A stretch of DNA of 64,000 nt from Hyphomicrobiales bacterium (GCA_900466005.1 UEGQ01000004.1:248001-312000), one strand, 5' to 3'. Counted from the stretch's first letter, positions 1-9,729 are shown. Numbers and translations are program-made. Notes: generated from the letters alone by a model not told the origin.

Positions 1-851
1 GCGACCTGGCCCGACTTGTAGGCATCGATGTTCTCCGACATGTAGGCGTCGGACGACCCGGGAGGCGTGCAGCAGTCGTAGAGCGTCTTGTAGTATTCGA
101 GACCTGCGATCGCCTGGGGTGAATTGACGAAGCCTTCCATGTCGTAGGGCTTGTCGGGGTTCTGGTATTCGAAGCCGAAGGAATAGAGGGCGTCCATCGC
201 CCCCATGGTGATGCCTTCCGAGCCGCGCTCGGTGTAGATCGCCGCGCCGTACACGGTCTTGCCGTCGATGTCGCGCCCCTGGAAGAACTCGGCGATGTCC
301 TTGAGTTCCGCGAAGGTCTTCGGCACGGCGAGATCGCGGCCGTACTTCTTCTTGAATTCGTCCTGCAGTTCGGGGCGGGAGAACCAGTCCTTGCGGTAGG
401 TCCAGCCGACCACGTCACCGAAGGCGGGAAGCGCCCAGTAGTTCGGCGAGTTCTTCGGCCATTCGGTATAGCCGACGACGGTCGCAGGGATGAAGTTCTC
501 CATCTTGATTCCTTCCTTGTCGAAGAAATCGTTGAGCTTCACATACTGTCCGTTCTCTGCGGCACCGCCGATCCACTGGCTGTCGCCGATCATCAGGTCG
601 CACAGCTTGCCGCCGGAATTCAGCTCGTTGAGCATGCGGTCGGCGAAGTTCGGCCACGGCACGAATTCGAACTTCATCTTGTGGCCGGACTTGGCTTCGA
701 AATCCTTGCTGAGTTCGACCAGTGCGTTGGCCGGGTCCCAGGCGGCCCAGCACAATGTGAGTTCTTCGGCCTTGACTGCGGCCGCGCCCGACAGGCTCGC
801 CCAGGCGAGCGTGCCCGCGGCGACCGTGGATTTCAGGAATGCGGATTTCAT
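1..851 (-). CDS. Sugar ABC transporter solute-binding protein, family 1 (3' end outside window)
   Basis: Reading the minus strand from the ATG at 851 gives an open frame to the window edge, about 283 residues. It starts with a Sec signal peptide (MKSAFLKSTVAAGTLAWASLSGAAAVKA) and continues as an extracellular solute-binding protein family 1 fold, with a WAAWDPANALVELSKDFEAK-type opening and a DLMIGDSQW segment. Such proteins capture a sugar or polyol in the periplasm for an ABC importer; the permeases and ATPase should lie beyond position 1. It is divergent from a LacI regulator with paired palindromes between them, so that regulator probably represses it. The substrate cannot be read from the sequence. 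The C-terminus is missing only because the window ends. Confidence 0.85.
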   Translation of the reverse strand, partial: MKSAFLKSTVAAGTLAWASLSGAAAVKAEELTLCWAAWDPANALVELSKDFEAKSGHKMKFEFVPWPNFADRMLNELNSGGKLCDLMIGDSQWIGGAAENGQYVKLNDFFDKEGIKMENFIPATVVGYTEWPKNSPNYWALPAFGDVVGWTYRKDWFSRPELQDEFKKKYGRDLAVPKTFAELKDIAEFFQGRDIDGKTVYGAAIYTERGSEGITMGAMDALYSFGFEYQNPDKPYDMEGFVNSPQAIAGLEYYKTLYDCCTPPGSSDAYMSENIDAYKSGQV

Positions 852-1028
852 GACGTTCTCCTCCCTTGACCGATCCCGATCTCCATCGGGATGCGTTCGA
901 CGCCCCCTCCAGGGCAACCAATGCAATGCTCAGTCCTCCGGGCCGGCAACTTTCCTCCACCGGCCGCGATATCGAGTGCTTGCCGGATGCAGCTCGCCTC
1001 CGGGTTCTCGACCCTGGACGAGTCTATA

Positions 1029-1077
1029 ATTGAGGTGCGCACCTCAATGCAAGGAAATTTTGAGGTGCGCACCTCAA
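1029..1077. promoter_or_regulatory. Tandem perfect palindromic operators for the adjacent LacI regulator
   Basis: The 18-base palindrome TTGAGGTGCGCACCTCAA occurs twice, at 1030-1047 (extendable to 20 bases, 1029-1048) and at 1060-1077. The centres are 30 bases apart, about three helical turns, so two dimers would sit on one face of the DNA. The central GCGC and symmetric half-sites fit a LacI-family operator. The pair lies between the divergent solute-binding protein and LacI genes and would control both. Confidence 0.8.
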
Positions 1078-1148
1078 TTTCTTGCTTTTCGCTTGAAATT
1101 GTTGGAGAAGTCTATGCCGACTCCGGTGTCGATATGTAGAAAGACGTC

Positions 1149-2171
1149 ATGAGACCCACAGCCAAGGACCTCGCGGAAGCCGCAGGTGTCAGTCTTGCCA
1201 CGGTGGACCGTGTGCTGAACGATCGGCCGAATGTCAGCGCGAAGGCGGCGCGGAAGGTGAACGAGGCGATCGAGCGGATCGGCTTCGTACGCAATCCGGC
1301 GGCCGTTAACCTCGCGCGCAACCGCATCTATCGCTTTCGCTTCGTCCTGCCGCTCGCGGGCGATCAGTATCTCCAACGGATCCTGCGGGAGGTGGGGGAG
1401 GCGCGCGAGGCGCTGCGTTCCGATCTCACCGACATCGATCTCGTGCAGATGCCGATGTCCGATCCGCATGCGGTCGCGAGGTATCTCTCCGGCCTCGAGC
1501 CGGGCGAGCTCGACGGTGTCGCGATCATGGCGCCGGAATCGCCGCAGGTTCGCGATGCCATGGCCCGGTTGATCGAGCGCGGCATCAAGGTCGTTCAATT
1601 TCTTTCAGGTCACGAAAAGCTGCCGGCGGCGGATTTCGTCGGCGTGAACAATTTCGCCGCCGGCGCCACGGCGGGAAAGCTGGTCGGCCGGTTTCTCGCG
1701 GGCACGCCGGGGAAAATCATGGTCGTGGCAGAAACCATGATGGCGCAGGACAGCATCGAGCGCAGGCTGGGCTTCGACAGGATCATCCACGACCAGTTCC
1801 CGCACCTCGTCCCCTTGCCTTCGGTGGAAACCTATGGCGACGAGCGTCGCGCCGGCCTCGTGATCCGCAGGATGCTGGAGCACAACCCGGATATCGAAGC
1901 GGTTTACGTGCTGAGTGCCGAGGCAAGGGTCCCGGTCTCTGCCATCGAGGCGGTCACCGACCCACGTCCGCTGACCGTGGTCGTTCACGAGCTCACGCCT
2001 TTCAGCGAGGAAGCGCTCCGTGACGATAGGATCGATGCCGTCATCGCCCAGGACCCGGGGCATGCCGTCCGAAGCGCGACCCGTATCATGCGCGCGCGCC
2101 TGGAGCAGCGCGAACCCATCGTCTCGCAGGAAAGGATACGCATCGAGATCCTGCTGAAGGAAAATCTCTGA
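1149..2171 (+). CDS. LacI-family transcriptional regulator
   Basis: This is a 340-residue protein, the usual LacI length. The N-terminal helix-turn-helix is at about residues 4-50 (PTAKDLAEAAGVSLATVDRV, then NPAAVNLAR), with the hinge just after. A periplasmic-binding-protein-like effector domain follows (about 65-340). The gene is divergent from a sugar solute-binding protein, and two perfect palindromes lie 70-120 bases upstream, so local repression relieved by the transported sugar or a metabolite is the likely role. The ATG at 1149 directly opens the helix-turn-helix. The effector is unknown. Confidence 0.9.
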   Translation: MRPTAKDLAEAAGVSLATVDRVLNDRPNVSAKAARKVNEAIERIGFVRNPAAVNLARNRIYRFRFVLPLAGDQYLQRILREVGEAREALRSDLTDIDLVQMPMSDPHAVARYLSGLEPGELDGVAIMAPESPQVRDAMARLIERGIKVVQFLSGHEKLPAADFVGVNNFAAGATAGKLVGRFLAGTPGKIMVVAETMMAQDSIERRLGFDRIIHDQFPHLVPLPSVETYGDERRAGLVIRRMLEHNPDIEAVYVLSAEARVPVSAIEAVTDPRPLTVVVHELTPFSEEALRDDRIDAVIAQDPGHAVRSATRIMRARLEQREPIVSQERIRIEILLKENL

Positions 2172-2195
2172 AAGCCGGCCGTCGGGTCTACGACG

Positions 2196-2212
2196 GTCCG
2201 CATGGTGCGGAC
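2196..2212. terminator. Candidate bidirectional hairpin between convergent genes
   Basis: GTCCGCA-TGG-TGCGGAC is a perfect 7-bp stem with a 3-base loop. It lies in the 44-base gap between the LacI gene and the convergent narR gene. There is no T-run, so intrinsic termination would be weak. Confidence 0.35.
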
Positions 2213-2215
2213 GAG

Positions 2216-3004
2216 TTAGGCCGCCGGCGATCGTTCCGTCCGTCCATCATTTCCCCTCGTGGCCATCATGGTCGGCTCTTCTCCGTCAATCAGCGGCGAT
2301 GGATTGGCGTAGCCGGTCAGGGCGGCGAGGTCCGACAATAGAATACTGCCGCCACTGGCCTGCACCCCGTATTGCGCCAGCGTGGCAAAGCCGCGGGAGA
2401 GGTTCTCGGGTGTCATCCCGAGGTACGAGGCAAGGACGCGCTTTTCGAAAGGCAGCTTCATCGCGACATTTTGCCCCTGCCGGGTATATTCGCGCAGAAT
2501 CCAGTTGGCGAGACGCTTCGCCCCGCTGCGCAGTTTCTGCTTCTTCAGTTCCTTGATGGTGCGACGATAGGCCCGCGCCAGTTCGAAGACGACCGCTCTC
2601 ATGAAGTTCTGGTCCTCGCCGAGCAATTCGCGGATCAACGGAGCCGGGATCATGAGAATGCGCGCCGGTGTCAGCGTTCGCGCGGACTGAAGACAGACGT
2701 TATCGTTCAAGACCGCCGCTAGTATAAACAGATTCACCGGCCCGAGAATTTCTGTTACAGTTTCGCTGCCGTCCGACGCTGCCGACATTTCGACAAGCCC
2801 TTCGAGGACGATATAGAGAAAGTCCGCGGGCGTATTCTCGCGGAGAAGTACGGTCCCGGCCGGAAAAGATTGCAGAAAGCTCGGCGTTATGACCCGGCTG
2901 AAGGTGCTTTCCTTCACGCCCTGGAAAATGTTCAGACGCCTCAGTGTCTCGATGTCGTCGATATGCATCCCTACTGCACCTGCCTTGCTGTCCAGTGATT
3001 TCAA
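2216..3004 (-). CDS. narR: Crp/Fnr-family regulator of nitrate respiration (NarR/Dnr type)
   Basis: A 262-residue protein with an N-terminal cyclic-nucleotide-binding-like beta-roll (about 20-130), a long dimer helix (ARAYRRTIKELKKQK) and a C-terminal helix-turn-helix (LASYLGMTPENLSRGFATL, about 195-215). It lacks the N-terminal cysteine cluster of true Fnr, having only one cysteine overall, so it should not carry an oxygen-sensing 4Fe-4S cluster. That matches the Dnr/NnrR/NarR branch, which responds to nitrate, nitrite or NO. It is divergent from narK, and an FNR-type box lies in the shared region, as in Paracoccus narR-narKGHJI. The symbol rests on this context; NnrR-like NO sensing is the alternative. 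The C-terminal tail after about residue 235 is an unusual extension. Confidence 0.75.
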   Translation of the reverse strand: MKSLDSKAGAVGMHIDDIETLRRLNIFQGVKESTFSRVITPSFLQSFPAGTVLLRENTPADFLYIVLEGLVEMSAASDGSETVTEILGPVNLFILAAVLNDNVCLQSARTLTPARILMIPAPLIRELLGEDQNFMRAVVFELARAYRRTIKELKKQKLRSGAKRLANWILREYTRQGQNVAMKLPFEKRVLASYLGMTPENLSRGFATLAQYGVQASGGSILLSDLAALTGYANPSPLIDGEEPTMMATRGNDGRTERSPAA

Positions 3005-3124
3005 TTCACAACACGAAAAATGTCAATTGAATAGCATAAAATGTTATTGCTATAAGACAAAACATATCAATCCACAAGATAAATTAGTTCATATCATGTA
3101 TATGCAAGTAGTGCCGAAAGACTA

Positions 3125-3138
3125 TTGACCCAAATCAA
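3125..3138 (+). promoter_or_regulatory. FNR/NarR box upstream of narK
   Basis: TTGACCCAAATCAA matches the FNR-family consensus TTGAT-N4-ATCAA with one mismatch. Its centre is about 77 bases before the narK ATG. If it acts as a class II site at -41.5, transcription would start near 3173. It lies in the 204-base AT-rich gap shared with narR. Confidence 0.7.
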
Positions 3139-3208
3139 CGACAATAATTCCGGATCTGCGATTTTGTGTGCGGTGTAATACCAGGAAATCCGAAACGGGA
3201 GCATTGCA

Positions 3209-5953
3209 ATGCCAAACGCAGTGGGTGGCAGTCCGCAGGGACAGAAGACAGCATTGACGATGAGTACCATCGCCTTCACAGTCTGTTTCGCCGTCTGGAC
3301 GATCTTCGCAATCATCGGCATTCAGATCCGCAAGGACCTGAACCTGTCGGAAACCCAATTTGGCTTGCTGGTCGGCACACCGATCCTGACGGGCTCGCTC
3401 ATCCGCGTCGCGCTGGGCATCTGGACGGATCGCTACGGCGGCCGTGTCGTCTTCACCGCCACCATGCTGGCCGCCGCCGTCGCGACCTTCTTCCTGACTT
3501 ACGCCACGACCTATCCGCAGGTTCTGCTTGCAGCCCTGGGTGTCGGCATTGCCGGAGGATCCTTCGCCGTCGGTGTGGCCTATGTGTCGCGCTGGTATCC
3601 GCCGGAAAAGCAGGGCACGGCGCTCGGCATCTTCGGCGCGGGCAATGTCGGCTCGGCGGTAACGAAGTTTCTGGCGCCCCTGGTGCTCGTTGCGTTCGGC
3701 TGGCACGCTGTCGCCCAGGTCTGGGCCGGCGCGCTGGTCGTCATGGCGATCCTCTTCTGGTTCACCACCAAGGATGATCCGATTCTCGTCGAGCGTCGTC
3801 GCACCGGTGAAAAGCCGAAAAGCACTTGGATGGAGCTCGAACCGCTGAAGAACGTCCAGGTCTGGCGCTTCGCGCTCTACTATTTCTTCGTGTTCGGTGC
3901 CTTCGTCGCGCTCGCGCTCTGGCTGCCGCAATACCTGATCAAGGTCTACGGCGTCGACATTCGCGCCGCCGGTATGATCGCCGCCTTCTTCTCGGTTCCC
4001 GCCAGCCTTTTCCGCGCCTATGGCGGCCATCTCTCCGACGTCTACGGTGCGCGTCGTGTGATGTACTGGACCTTTCTGGTCTCGGTCGTTGCGACCTTTA
4101 TCCTGTCCTATCCGCCGACCGACTACGTCGTGCAAGGCGTCAACGGGCCGATCGCCTTTCATGCGGAAATGGGCCTGATCGGCTTTACCGTCACCGTCTT
4201 CATCCTCGGCTTCTTCATGGCGCTCGGCAAGGCCGCGGTGTTCAAGCACATCCCGGTCTATTATCCCGGCAATGTGGGCTCGGTCGGCGGTCTGGTCGGG
4301 ATGATCGGCGGCCTGGGCGGCTTTATCCTGCCGATCATCTTCGGCCTGATGCTCGATCTCACCGGTCTGTGGACCAGTTGTTTCATGCTGCTCTTCCTGA
4401 TCGCGCTCGGGTCGCTCACCTGGATGCATCTTTCCATCCGCCAAATGGAGAAGGAGGCTGCGGGCAAACAGCTCAAGGAACTGCCGGCTTTCCCGGAACT
4501 CCAGGGCATGGAAGGGCGTGGCCGCAGAGTGGCCAAGGAAAACACGACCATTCTGACCGACTGGCGTCCGGAAGACGCGACATTCTGGCAAATGAAGGGT
4601 CAAAAGATTGCTCGCCGCAACCTCTGGCTCTCCATCCCGGCGCTACTTCTGTCCTTCGCCATCTGGCAGGTCTGGTCGGTGGTCGTCGCCAAGCTGCCGC
4701 TGGTCGGCTTCACCTTCACCACCGACCAGCTCTTCTGGCTGGCGGCATTGCCGGGCCTTTCCGGCGCGACGCTGCGCATCTTCTACTCCTTCATGGTGCC
4801 GGTCTTCGGCGGGCGGCTCTGGACGACGCTCACGACCTGGTCGCTGATCATACCGGCACTAGGTATCGGCTATGCGGTACAGAACCCCGACACGCCCTAT
4901 GTGATCCTTCTCCTGCTCGCACTACTCTGCGGCTTCGGCGGCGGCAACTTCGCCTCCTCCATGTCGAACATCTCCTTCTTCTTTCCGAAGGCTGAGAAGG
5001 GCAATGCGCTCGCCCTCAACGCGGGTCTGGGCAATCTCGGCGTCAGCGTCGTGCAGTTCGTCGTGCCACTGGCGATCACTGCCGGCATCTTCGGAGGGCT
5101 TGGCGGCGATCCCGCAATGGTCGCGTCCGCGACAGGCGAGGCTCCGCTCTGGCTGCAGAACGCCGGCTTCATCTTCGTGCCTTTCATCATCCTGGCGGCC
5201 CTCGGCAACTGGTTCGGGATGAACGATATCGCCTCCGCCAAGGCTTCGTTTGCCGAACAGGCGGTGATCTTCCAGCGCAAGCACAACTGGATCATGTGCT
5301 GGCTCTATACCGGCACCTTCGGCTCCTTCATCGGCTACTCGGCAGGCTTCCCGCTTCTCACCAAGACGCTCTTCCCGGACGTCAACGTGTTGCAGTTCGC
5401 CTTCCTCGGCCCGCTGGTCGGCGCGCTGTCGCGCTCCGGCACGGGCTGGCTTGCCGATAAGTTCGGCGGCGCACGCGTCACCTTCTGGGCCTTCATCCTG
5501 ATGATGATCGGTGTCTCCGGTGTGCTGTGGTTCATTGGCATCAAGGAGCAGCCGAATGCCTTCTGGGGCTTCTTCGCCTCCTTCCTGCTGCTGTTCTTCG
5601 CAACCGGTGTCGGCAACGCTTCCACCTTCCAGATGATCCCGGCGATCATGCGCAAGGAGATGGGCCGCCTGATGCCGCAGGCGACCGCGGAAGAGCGTCG
5701 CCTGCAGGCCGAGAAGGAATCGGCCGCGATCACCGGCTTTACCTCCGCCATCGCTGCCTTCGGCGCCTTCTTCATCCCCAAGGGCTACGGGACCTCGATT
5801 GCCATGACCGGCGGGCCTGAAGCGGCACTCTGGGCCTTCCTGATCTTCTACGTCACGTGTCTCGCCATCACCTGGGCCGTCTACACCCGCAAGGGCGGAC
5901 TGCTCCATGACGTCGAGCGAGGTCGGGCCAGCCCGGCCGCAGCCACAGCCTGA
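3209..5953 (+). CDS. narK: Fused NarK1-NarK2 nitrate/nitrite transporter
   Basis: A 914-residue inner-membrane protein made of two complete MFS units in tandem: NarK1-like at about residues 18-415 and NarK2-like at about 465-905, joined by a hydrophilic linker near 415-460. Each half carries the glycine-rich nitrate-signature helices, for example GNVGSAVTKFLAPL and GNVGSVGGLVGMIGGLGGF in the first and LNAGLGNLGVSVVQFVVPLA in the second. In Paracoccus the first half is a proton-nitrate symporter and the second a nitrate/nitrite antiporter, so the fusion can start and sustain nitrate respiration. It is first in the nar operon and narG follows closely. An in-frame ATG at residue 18 is a possible alternative start. 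Confidence 0.95.
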   Translation: MPNAVGGSPQGQKTALTMSTIAFTVCFAVWTIFAIIGIQIRKDLNLSETQFGLLVGTPILTGSLIRVALGIWTDRYGGRVVFTATMLAAAVATFFLTYATTYPQVLLAALGVGIAGGSFAVGVAYVSRWYPPEKQGTALGIFGAGNVGSAVTKFLAPLVLVAFGWHAVAQVWAGALVVMAILFWFTTKDDPILVERRRTGEKPKSTWMELEPLKNVQVWRFALYYFFVFGAFVALALWLPQYLIKVYGVDIRAAGMIAAFFSVPASLFRAYGGHLSDVYGARRVMYWTFLVSVVATFILSYPPTDYVVQGVNGPIAFHAEMGLIGFTVTVFILGFFMALGKAAVFKHIPVYYPGNVGSVGGLVGMIGGLGGFILPIIFGLMLDLTGLWTSCFMLLFLIALGSLTWMHLSIRQMEKEAAGKQLKELPAFPELQGMEGRGRRVAKENTTILTDWRPEDATFWQMKGQKIARRNLWLSIPALLLSFAIWQVWSVVVAKLPLVGFTFTTDQLFWLAALPGLSGATLRIFYSFMVPVFGGRLWTTLTTWSLIIPALGIGYAVQNPDTPYVILLLLALLCGFGGGNFASSMSNISFFFPKAEKGNALALNAGLGNLGVSVVQFVVPLAITAGIFGGLGGDPAMVASATGEAPLWLQNAGFIFVPFIILAALGNWFGMNDIASAKASFAEQAVIFQRKHNWIMCWLYTGTFGSFIGYSAGFPLLTKTLFPDVNVLQFAFLGPLVGALSRSGTGWLADKFGGARVTFWAFILMMIGVSGVLWFIGIKEQPNAFWGFFASFLLLFFATGVGNASTFQMIPAIMRKEMGRLMPQATAEERRLQAEKESAAITGFTSAIAAFGAFFIPKGYGTSIAMTGGPEAALWAFLIFYVTCLAITWAVYTRKGGLLHDVERGRASPAAATA

Positions 5954-5970
5954 ATTTGGAGGACAACACC

Positions 5971-8900
5971 ATGAGTCATCTCCTCGATCGCCTGAACTTT
6001 CTGGCGCGCAAGAATGCCGGCACCTTCTCGGACGGCCACGGCGTCACCACGACCGAGAACCGGGACTGGGAGGATGCCTACCGCAAGCGTTGGCAGCACG
6101 ACAAGATCGTGCGCTCGACACACGGGGTGAACTGCACGGGCTCCTGCTCGTGGAAGATCTACGTCAAGGGCGGGATCGTCACCTGGGAAACCCAGCAGAC
6201 GGACTATCCCCGCACGCGGCCGGATCTTCCCAATCACGAGCCGCGCGGCTGCGCGCGCGGCGCCAGCTACAGCTGGTACATGTACTCGGCCAATCGGGTG
6301 AAGCATCCGCTGATCCGCTCGCGCCTTCTCAAGCTGTGGCGCAAGGAACGGGTGCTCAAGACGCCGATCGGCGCCTGGGCGGCGATCCAGGAGAACCCGG
6401 AAAAGCGCGCCGACTACATGAAGATGCGCGGTCTTGGCGGTTTCGTGCGCGCGACTTGGGACGAGGTCAACGAAATCATCGCGGCGGCAAATGCCTATAC
6501 GGTCAAGACTTATGGTCCTGACCGTGTCATCGGCTTCTCGCCGATCCCGGCCATGTCCATGGTCTCCTATGCGGCCGGCTCGCGCTATCTTTCGCTGCTC
6601 GGCGGGGTCTGTCTGTCGTTCTACGACTGGTATTGCGACTTGCCACCGGCCTCGCCGCAGACCTGGGGCGAGCAGACAGACGTACCGGAATCCGCCGACT
6701 GGTACAATGCCGGTTTCCTCATCCTGTGGGGCTCGAACGTTCCACAGACGCGCACCCCCGACGCCCACTTCTACACGGAAGCGCGTTACAAGGGGGCGAA
6801 GTCGGTCGTGGTGTCGCCGGACTATTCGGAAGCGGCGAAGTTCTCCGATCTCTGGCTGCATCCGAAGCAGGGCACCGATGCCGCGCTCGCCATGGCGATG
6901 GGCCACGTCATCCTGCGCGAATTCCATCTCGACCGGCAGGCGGAGTATTTCGAGGACTACTGTCGTCGCTATACCGACATGCCGATGCTGGTGAAGCTCA
7001 CCGGCAAGGACGGGCATTTCATTCCTGACCGCTTCGTGCGCGCCTCTGACTTCACCGGAGCACTCGACGAGACCAACAATCCGGAATGGAAGACGGTCGC
7101 CGTCGATTCGAAGACGAAACAGTTCGTCTCGCCGGGCGGCTCGATCGGCTATCGCTGGGGCGAGCAGGGCAAGTGGAACCTCGAGGCGAAGGACGGCAAG
7201 GGTGCCGAGGTCGAGCTCGCCATGAGCTTCATCCTCGACGGCGAGCATGACACGATCGCCAATGTCGGCTTTCCGTACTTCGGCAATCGCGAGCACGACT
7301 ACTTCGAGGGTACCGACCATGAAAGCGTGCTGGTGCGCAAGGTACCAGCCCGCAAGGTCAAGCTCGCCGATGGCGAAGCCCTGGTCGCCACGGTCTTCGA
7401 TCTGTTTGTCGCCAATTATGGTCTCGACCGCGGCCTCAATGATCCGAATTCCGCCAAGTCCTACCAGGAGAACCTGCCGTATACGCCGGCCTGGGCCGAG
7501 AAGATTACCGGTGTTCCGCGCGACCAGATCATCGCAGTCGCCCGCGAATTCGCCAGCAACGCCGAAAAGACCAATGGCCGCTCCATGGTCATTCTCGGGG
7601 CCGGTCTGAACCACTGGTACCACATGGACATGAATTATCGCGGCATCATCAACATGCTGGTGATGTGCGGTTGCGTGGGCCAGTCCGGCGGGGGCTGGAG
7701 CCATTATGTCGGGCAGGAAAAGTTGAGGCCCCAGACCGGCTGGACGGCGCTTGCCTTCGCGCTCGACTGGAACCGTCCACCGCGCCACATGAACGGCACA
7801 TCCTTCTTCTATGCGCACACCGACCAGTGGCGCTACGAGACGCTGAAGATCGACGACATCCTGTCGCCGACCGCCCCGGAAGGTCCTTGGGATGCCTCGC
7901 TGATCGACTATAACATCCGGGCTGAACGCATGGGTTGGCTGCCGTCGGCGCCGCAGCTCAAGACCAATCCGCTGGACGTGTCAAAGCTGGCCGCGGCCGC
8001 AGGTCTGGAGGCCAAGGACTATGTCGCCGCGCAGTTGAAGGCCGGCGCCCTGTCCATGTCCTGCGAGGATCCCGACGACAAGGCCAATTGGCCGCGCAAC
8101 ATGTTCGTCTGGCGCTCCAACCTGCTCGGTTCGTCCGGCAAAGGACACGAATACTTCCTCAAGCACCTGCTCGGCACCAAGCATGGCTTGCTCGGCAAGG
8201 ATCTCGGCGAGGAAGGCCGCCAGATCACCAAGGAAGCCGTCTGGCACGATGAGGTACCGGAAGGAAAGCTCGACCTCTTGGTCACGCTCGACTTCCGCAT
8301 GTCAACTACCTGCGTCTACTCCGACATCGTCCTTCCAACCGCGACCTGGTACGAGAAGAACGACCTCAATACGTCCGACATGCACCCCTTCATCCATCCG
8401 TTGTCGAGTGCAGCGGACCCGGCCTGGGATGCGCGCAGCGACTGGGAGATTTTCAAGGGTATTGCCAAGGCGTTCTCCGAGGTTGCTCCGGAAATCCTCG
8501 GCATCGAAAAAGATGTCGTGCTCGTACCTACCCTTCACGACACGGCAGGCGAACTTGCCCAGCCGTTCGATGTCAAGGACTGGAAGAAGGGCGAGATTGA
8601 ACCGATCCCCGGCAGGACCATGCCGGCGGTCGCAGTAGTCGAGCGCGACTATCCGAACCTCTACAAGAAGTTCACCTCGGTCGGCACATTACTCGACACG
8701 GTCGGTAACGGCGGCAAGGGCATTGCCTGGAACACCGAGCACGAAGTCGATCTGCTCGCCCGCCTGAACGGTGTCGTGCAGGAGGAAGGGGTCACCAAGG
8801 GGCGTCCGCGCATCGATAGCGACATCGACGCGACCGAGGTCATCCTTTCGCTTGCGCCGGAAACCAATGGCGAAGTGGCGGTCAAGGCGTGGGAGGCGCT

Positions 8901-9729
8901 GTCGAAGTTCACCGGCCGCGACCATACCCATCTCGCCGTCCCGAAGGAGGACGAGAAAATCCGCTTCCGCGACGTGGTCGCCCAGCCGCGCAAGATCATC
9001 TCGTCGCCGACTTGGTCGGGCCTGGAATCAGAGAAGGTCTGCTACAACGCAGGATATACCAATGTGCACGAACTGATCCCGTGGCGCACCCTGACCGGAC
9101 GCCAGCAGCTCTATCAGGATCACCTCTGGATGCGGGCCTTCGGTGAAGGCTTCTGCGTCTACCGGCCCCCGATCGACACCAAGACGGTCAACCCGGCGAT
9201 CCGCGCGAAGGCGGACGGCAAGCCGCATCTTGTGCTGAACTTCATCACGCCGCACCAGAAGTGGGGCATCCACTCCACCTATAGCGACAACCTGATGATG
9301 CTGACGCTCAATCGCGGTGGTCCGGTCGTGTGGATCTCCGAACCAGACGCCAAGCGGGCCGGGATTGCCGACAATGACTGGGTCGAGGTCTACAACACCA
9401 ACGGCGCGATCGTCGCGCGAGCGGTAGTATCGCAACGCATGAAGGACGGAACCGTCTTCATGTACCATGCCCAGGAGAAGATCGTGAACACGCCCGGCTC
9501 ACCGATCACCGGCCAGCGCGGCGGCATTCACAACTCTGTCACGCGCGTCATCACCAAGCCAACCCACATGATCGGCGGCTACGCCCATCAGGCCTATGGC
9601 TTCAACTACTACGGCACGGTCGGCGCCAACCGCGATGAGTTCGTCGTGGTCCGCAAACTCGACAAGGTGGACTGGCTGGAAGGGCCGCACACCGAAGGCG
9701 TCGCATACAACAAGGAGGCGGCAGAATGA
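5971..9729 (+). CDS. narG: Respiratory nitrate reductase alpha subunit
   Basis: A 1252-residue molybdenum bis-MGD catalytic subunit that reduces nitrate to nitrite on the cytoplasmic face. The N-terminal FS0 cluster ligands are visible (HGVNCTGSCSW, then the Cys of RGCARG). The Mo-ligand region reads FYDWYCDLPPASPQTWGEQT, where the Asp matches the NarG Mo ligand. The frame opens 15 bases earlier at a TTG, but that TTG overlaps the Shine-Dalgarno GGAGGA at 5958-5963, so ATG 5971 is preferred. The stop overlaps narH by four bases (ATGA). No Tat signal is seen, as usual for NarG, which has only a vestigial one. Confidence 0.97.
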   Translation: MSHLLDRLNFLARKNAGTFSDGHGVTTTENRDWEDAYRKRWQHDKIVRSTHGVNCTGSCSWKIYVKGGIVTWETQQTDYPRTRPDLPNHEPRGCARGASYSWYMYSANRVKHPLIRSRLLKLWRKERVLKTPIGAWAAIQENPEKRADYMKMRGLGGFVRATWDEVNEIIAAANAYTVKTYGPDRVIGFSPIPAMSMVSYAAGSRYLSLLGGVCLSFYDWYCDLPPASPQTWGEQTDVPESADWYNAGFLILWGSNVPQTRTPDAHFYTEARYKGAKSVVVSPDYSEAAKFSDLWLHPKQGTDAALAMAMGHVILREFHLDRQAEYFEDYCRRYTDMPMLVKLTGKDGHFIPDRFVRASDFTGALDETNNPEWKTVAVDSKTKQFVSPGGSIGYRWGEQGKWNLEAKDGKGAEVELAMSFILDGEHDTIANVGFPYFGNREHDYFEGTDHESVLVRKVPARKVKLADGEALVATVFDLFVANYGLDRGLNDPNSAKSYQENLPYTPAWAEKITGVPRDQIIAVAREFASNAEKTNGRSMVILGAGLNHWYHMDMNYRGIINMLVMCGCVGQSGGGWSHYVGQEKLRPQTGWTALAFALDWNRPPRHMNGTSFFYAHTDQWRYETLKIDDILSPTAPEGPWDASLIDYNIRAERMGWLPSAPQLKTNPLDVSKLAAAAGLEAKDYVAAQLKAGALSMSCEDPDDKANWPRNMFVWRSNLLGSSGKGHEYFLKHLLGTKHGLLGKDLGEEGRQITKEAVWHDEVPEGKLDLLVTLDFRMSTTCVYSDIVLPTATWYEKNDLNTSDMHPFIHPLSSAADPAWDARSDWEIFKGIAKAFSEVAPEILGIEKDVVLVPTLHDTAGELAQPFDVKDWKKGEIEPIPGRTMPAVAVVERDYPNLYKKFTSVGTLLDTVGNGGKGIAWNTEHEVDLLARLNGVVQEEGVTKGRPRIDSDIDATEVILSLAPETNGEVAVKAWEALSKFTGRDHTHLAVPKEDEKIRFRDVVAQPRKIISSPTWSGLESEKVCYNAGYTNVHELIPWRTLTGRQQLYQDHLWMRAFGEGFCVYRPPIDTKTVNPAIRAKADGKPHLVLNFITPHQKWGIHSTYSDNLMMLTLNRGGPVVWISEPDAKRAGIADNDWVEVYNTNGAIVARAVVSQRMKDGTVFMYHAQEKIVNTPGSPITGQRGGIHNSVTRVITKPTHMIGGYAHQAYGFNYYGTVGANRDEFVVVRKLDKVDWLEGPHTEGVAYNKEAAE

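Noticed and set aside
415..960. Long minus-strand frame over the solute-binding protein
   Set aside because: It is out of frame with the signal-peptide-bearing binding protein, has Arg/Gly-rich random composition and matches no family.
3122..4603. 493-codon minus-strand frame opposite narK
   Set aside because: This is antisense shadow of the GC-rich narK; the composition (Asp/Glu/Arg/His-rich, no fold pattern) and the strong narK match rule it out.
5881..7818. 645-codon minus-strand frame opposite narG
   Set aside because: It is antisense to an unmistakable narG and carries no recognisable domain.
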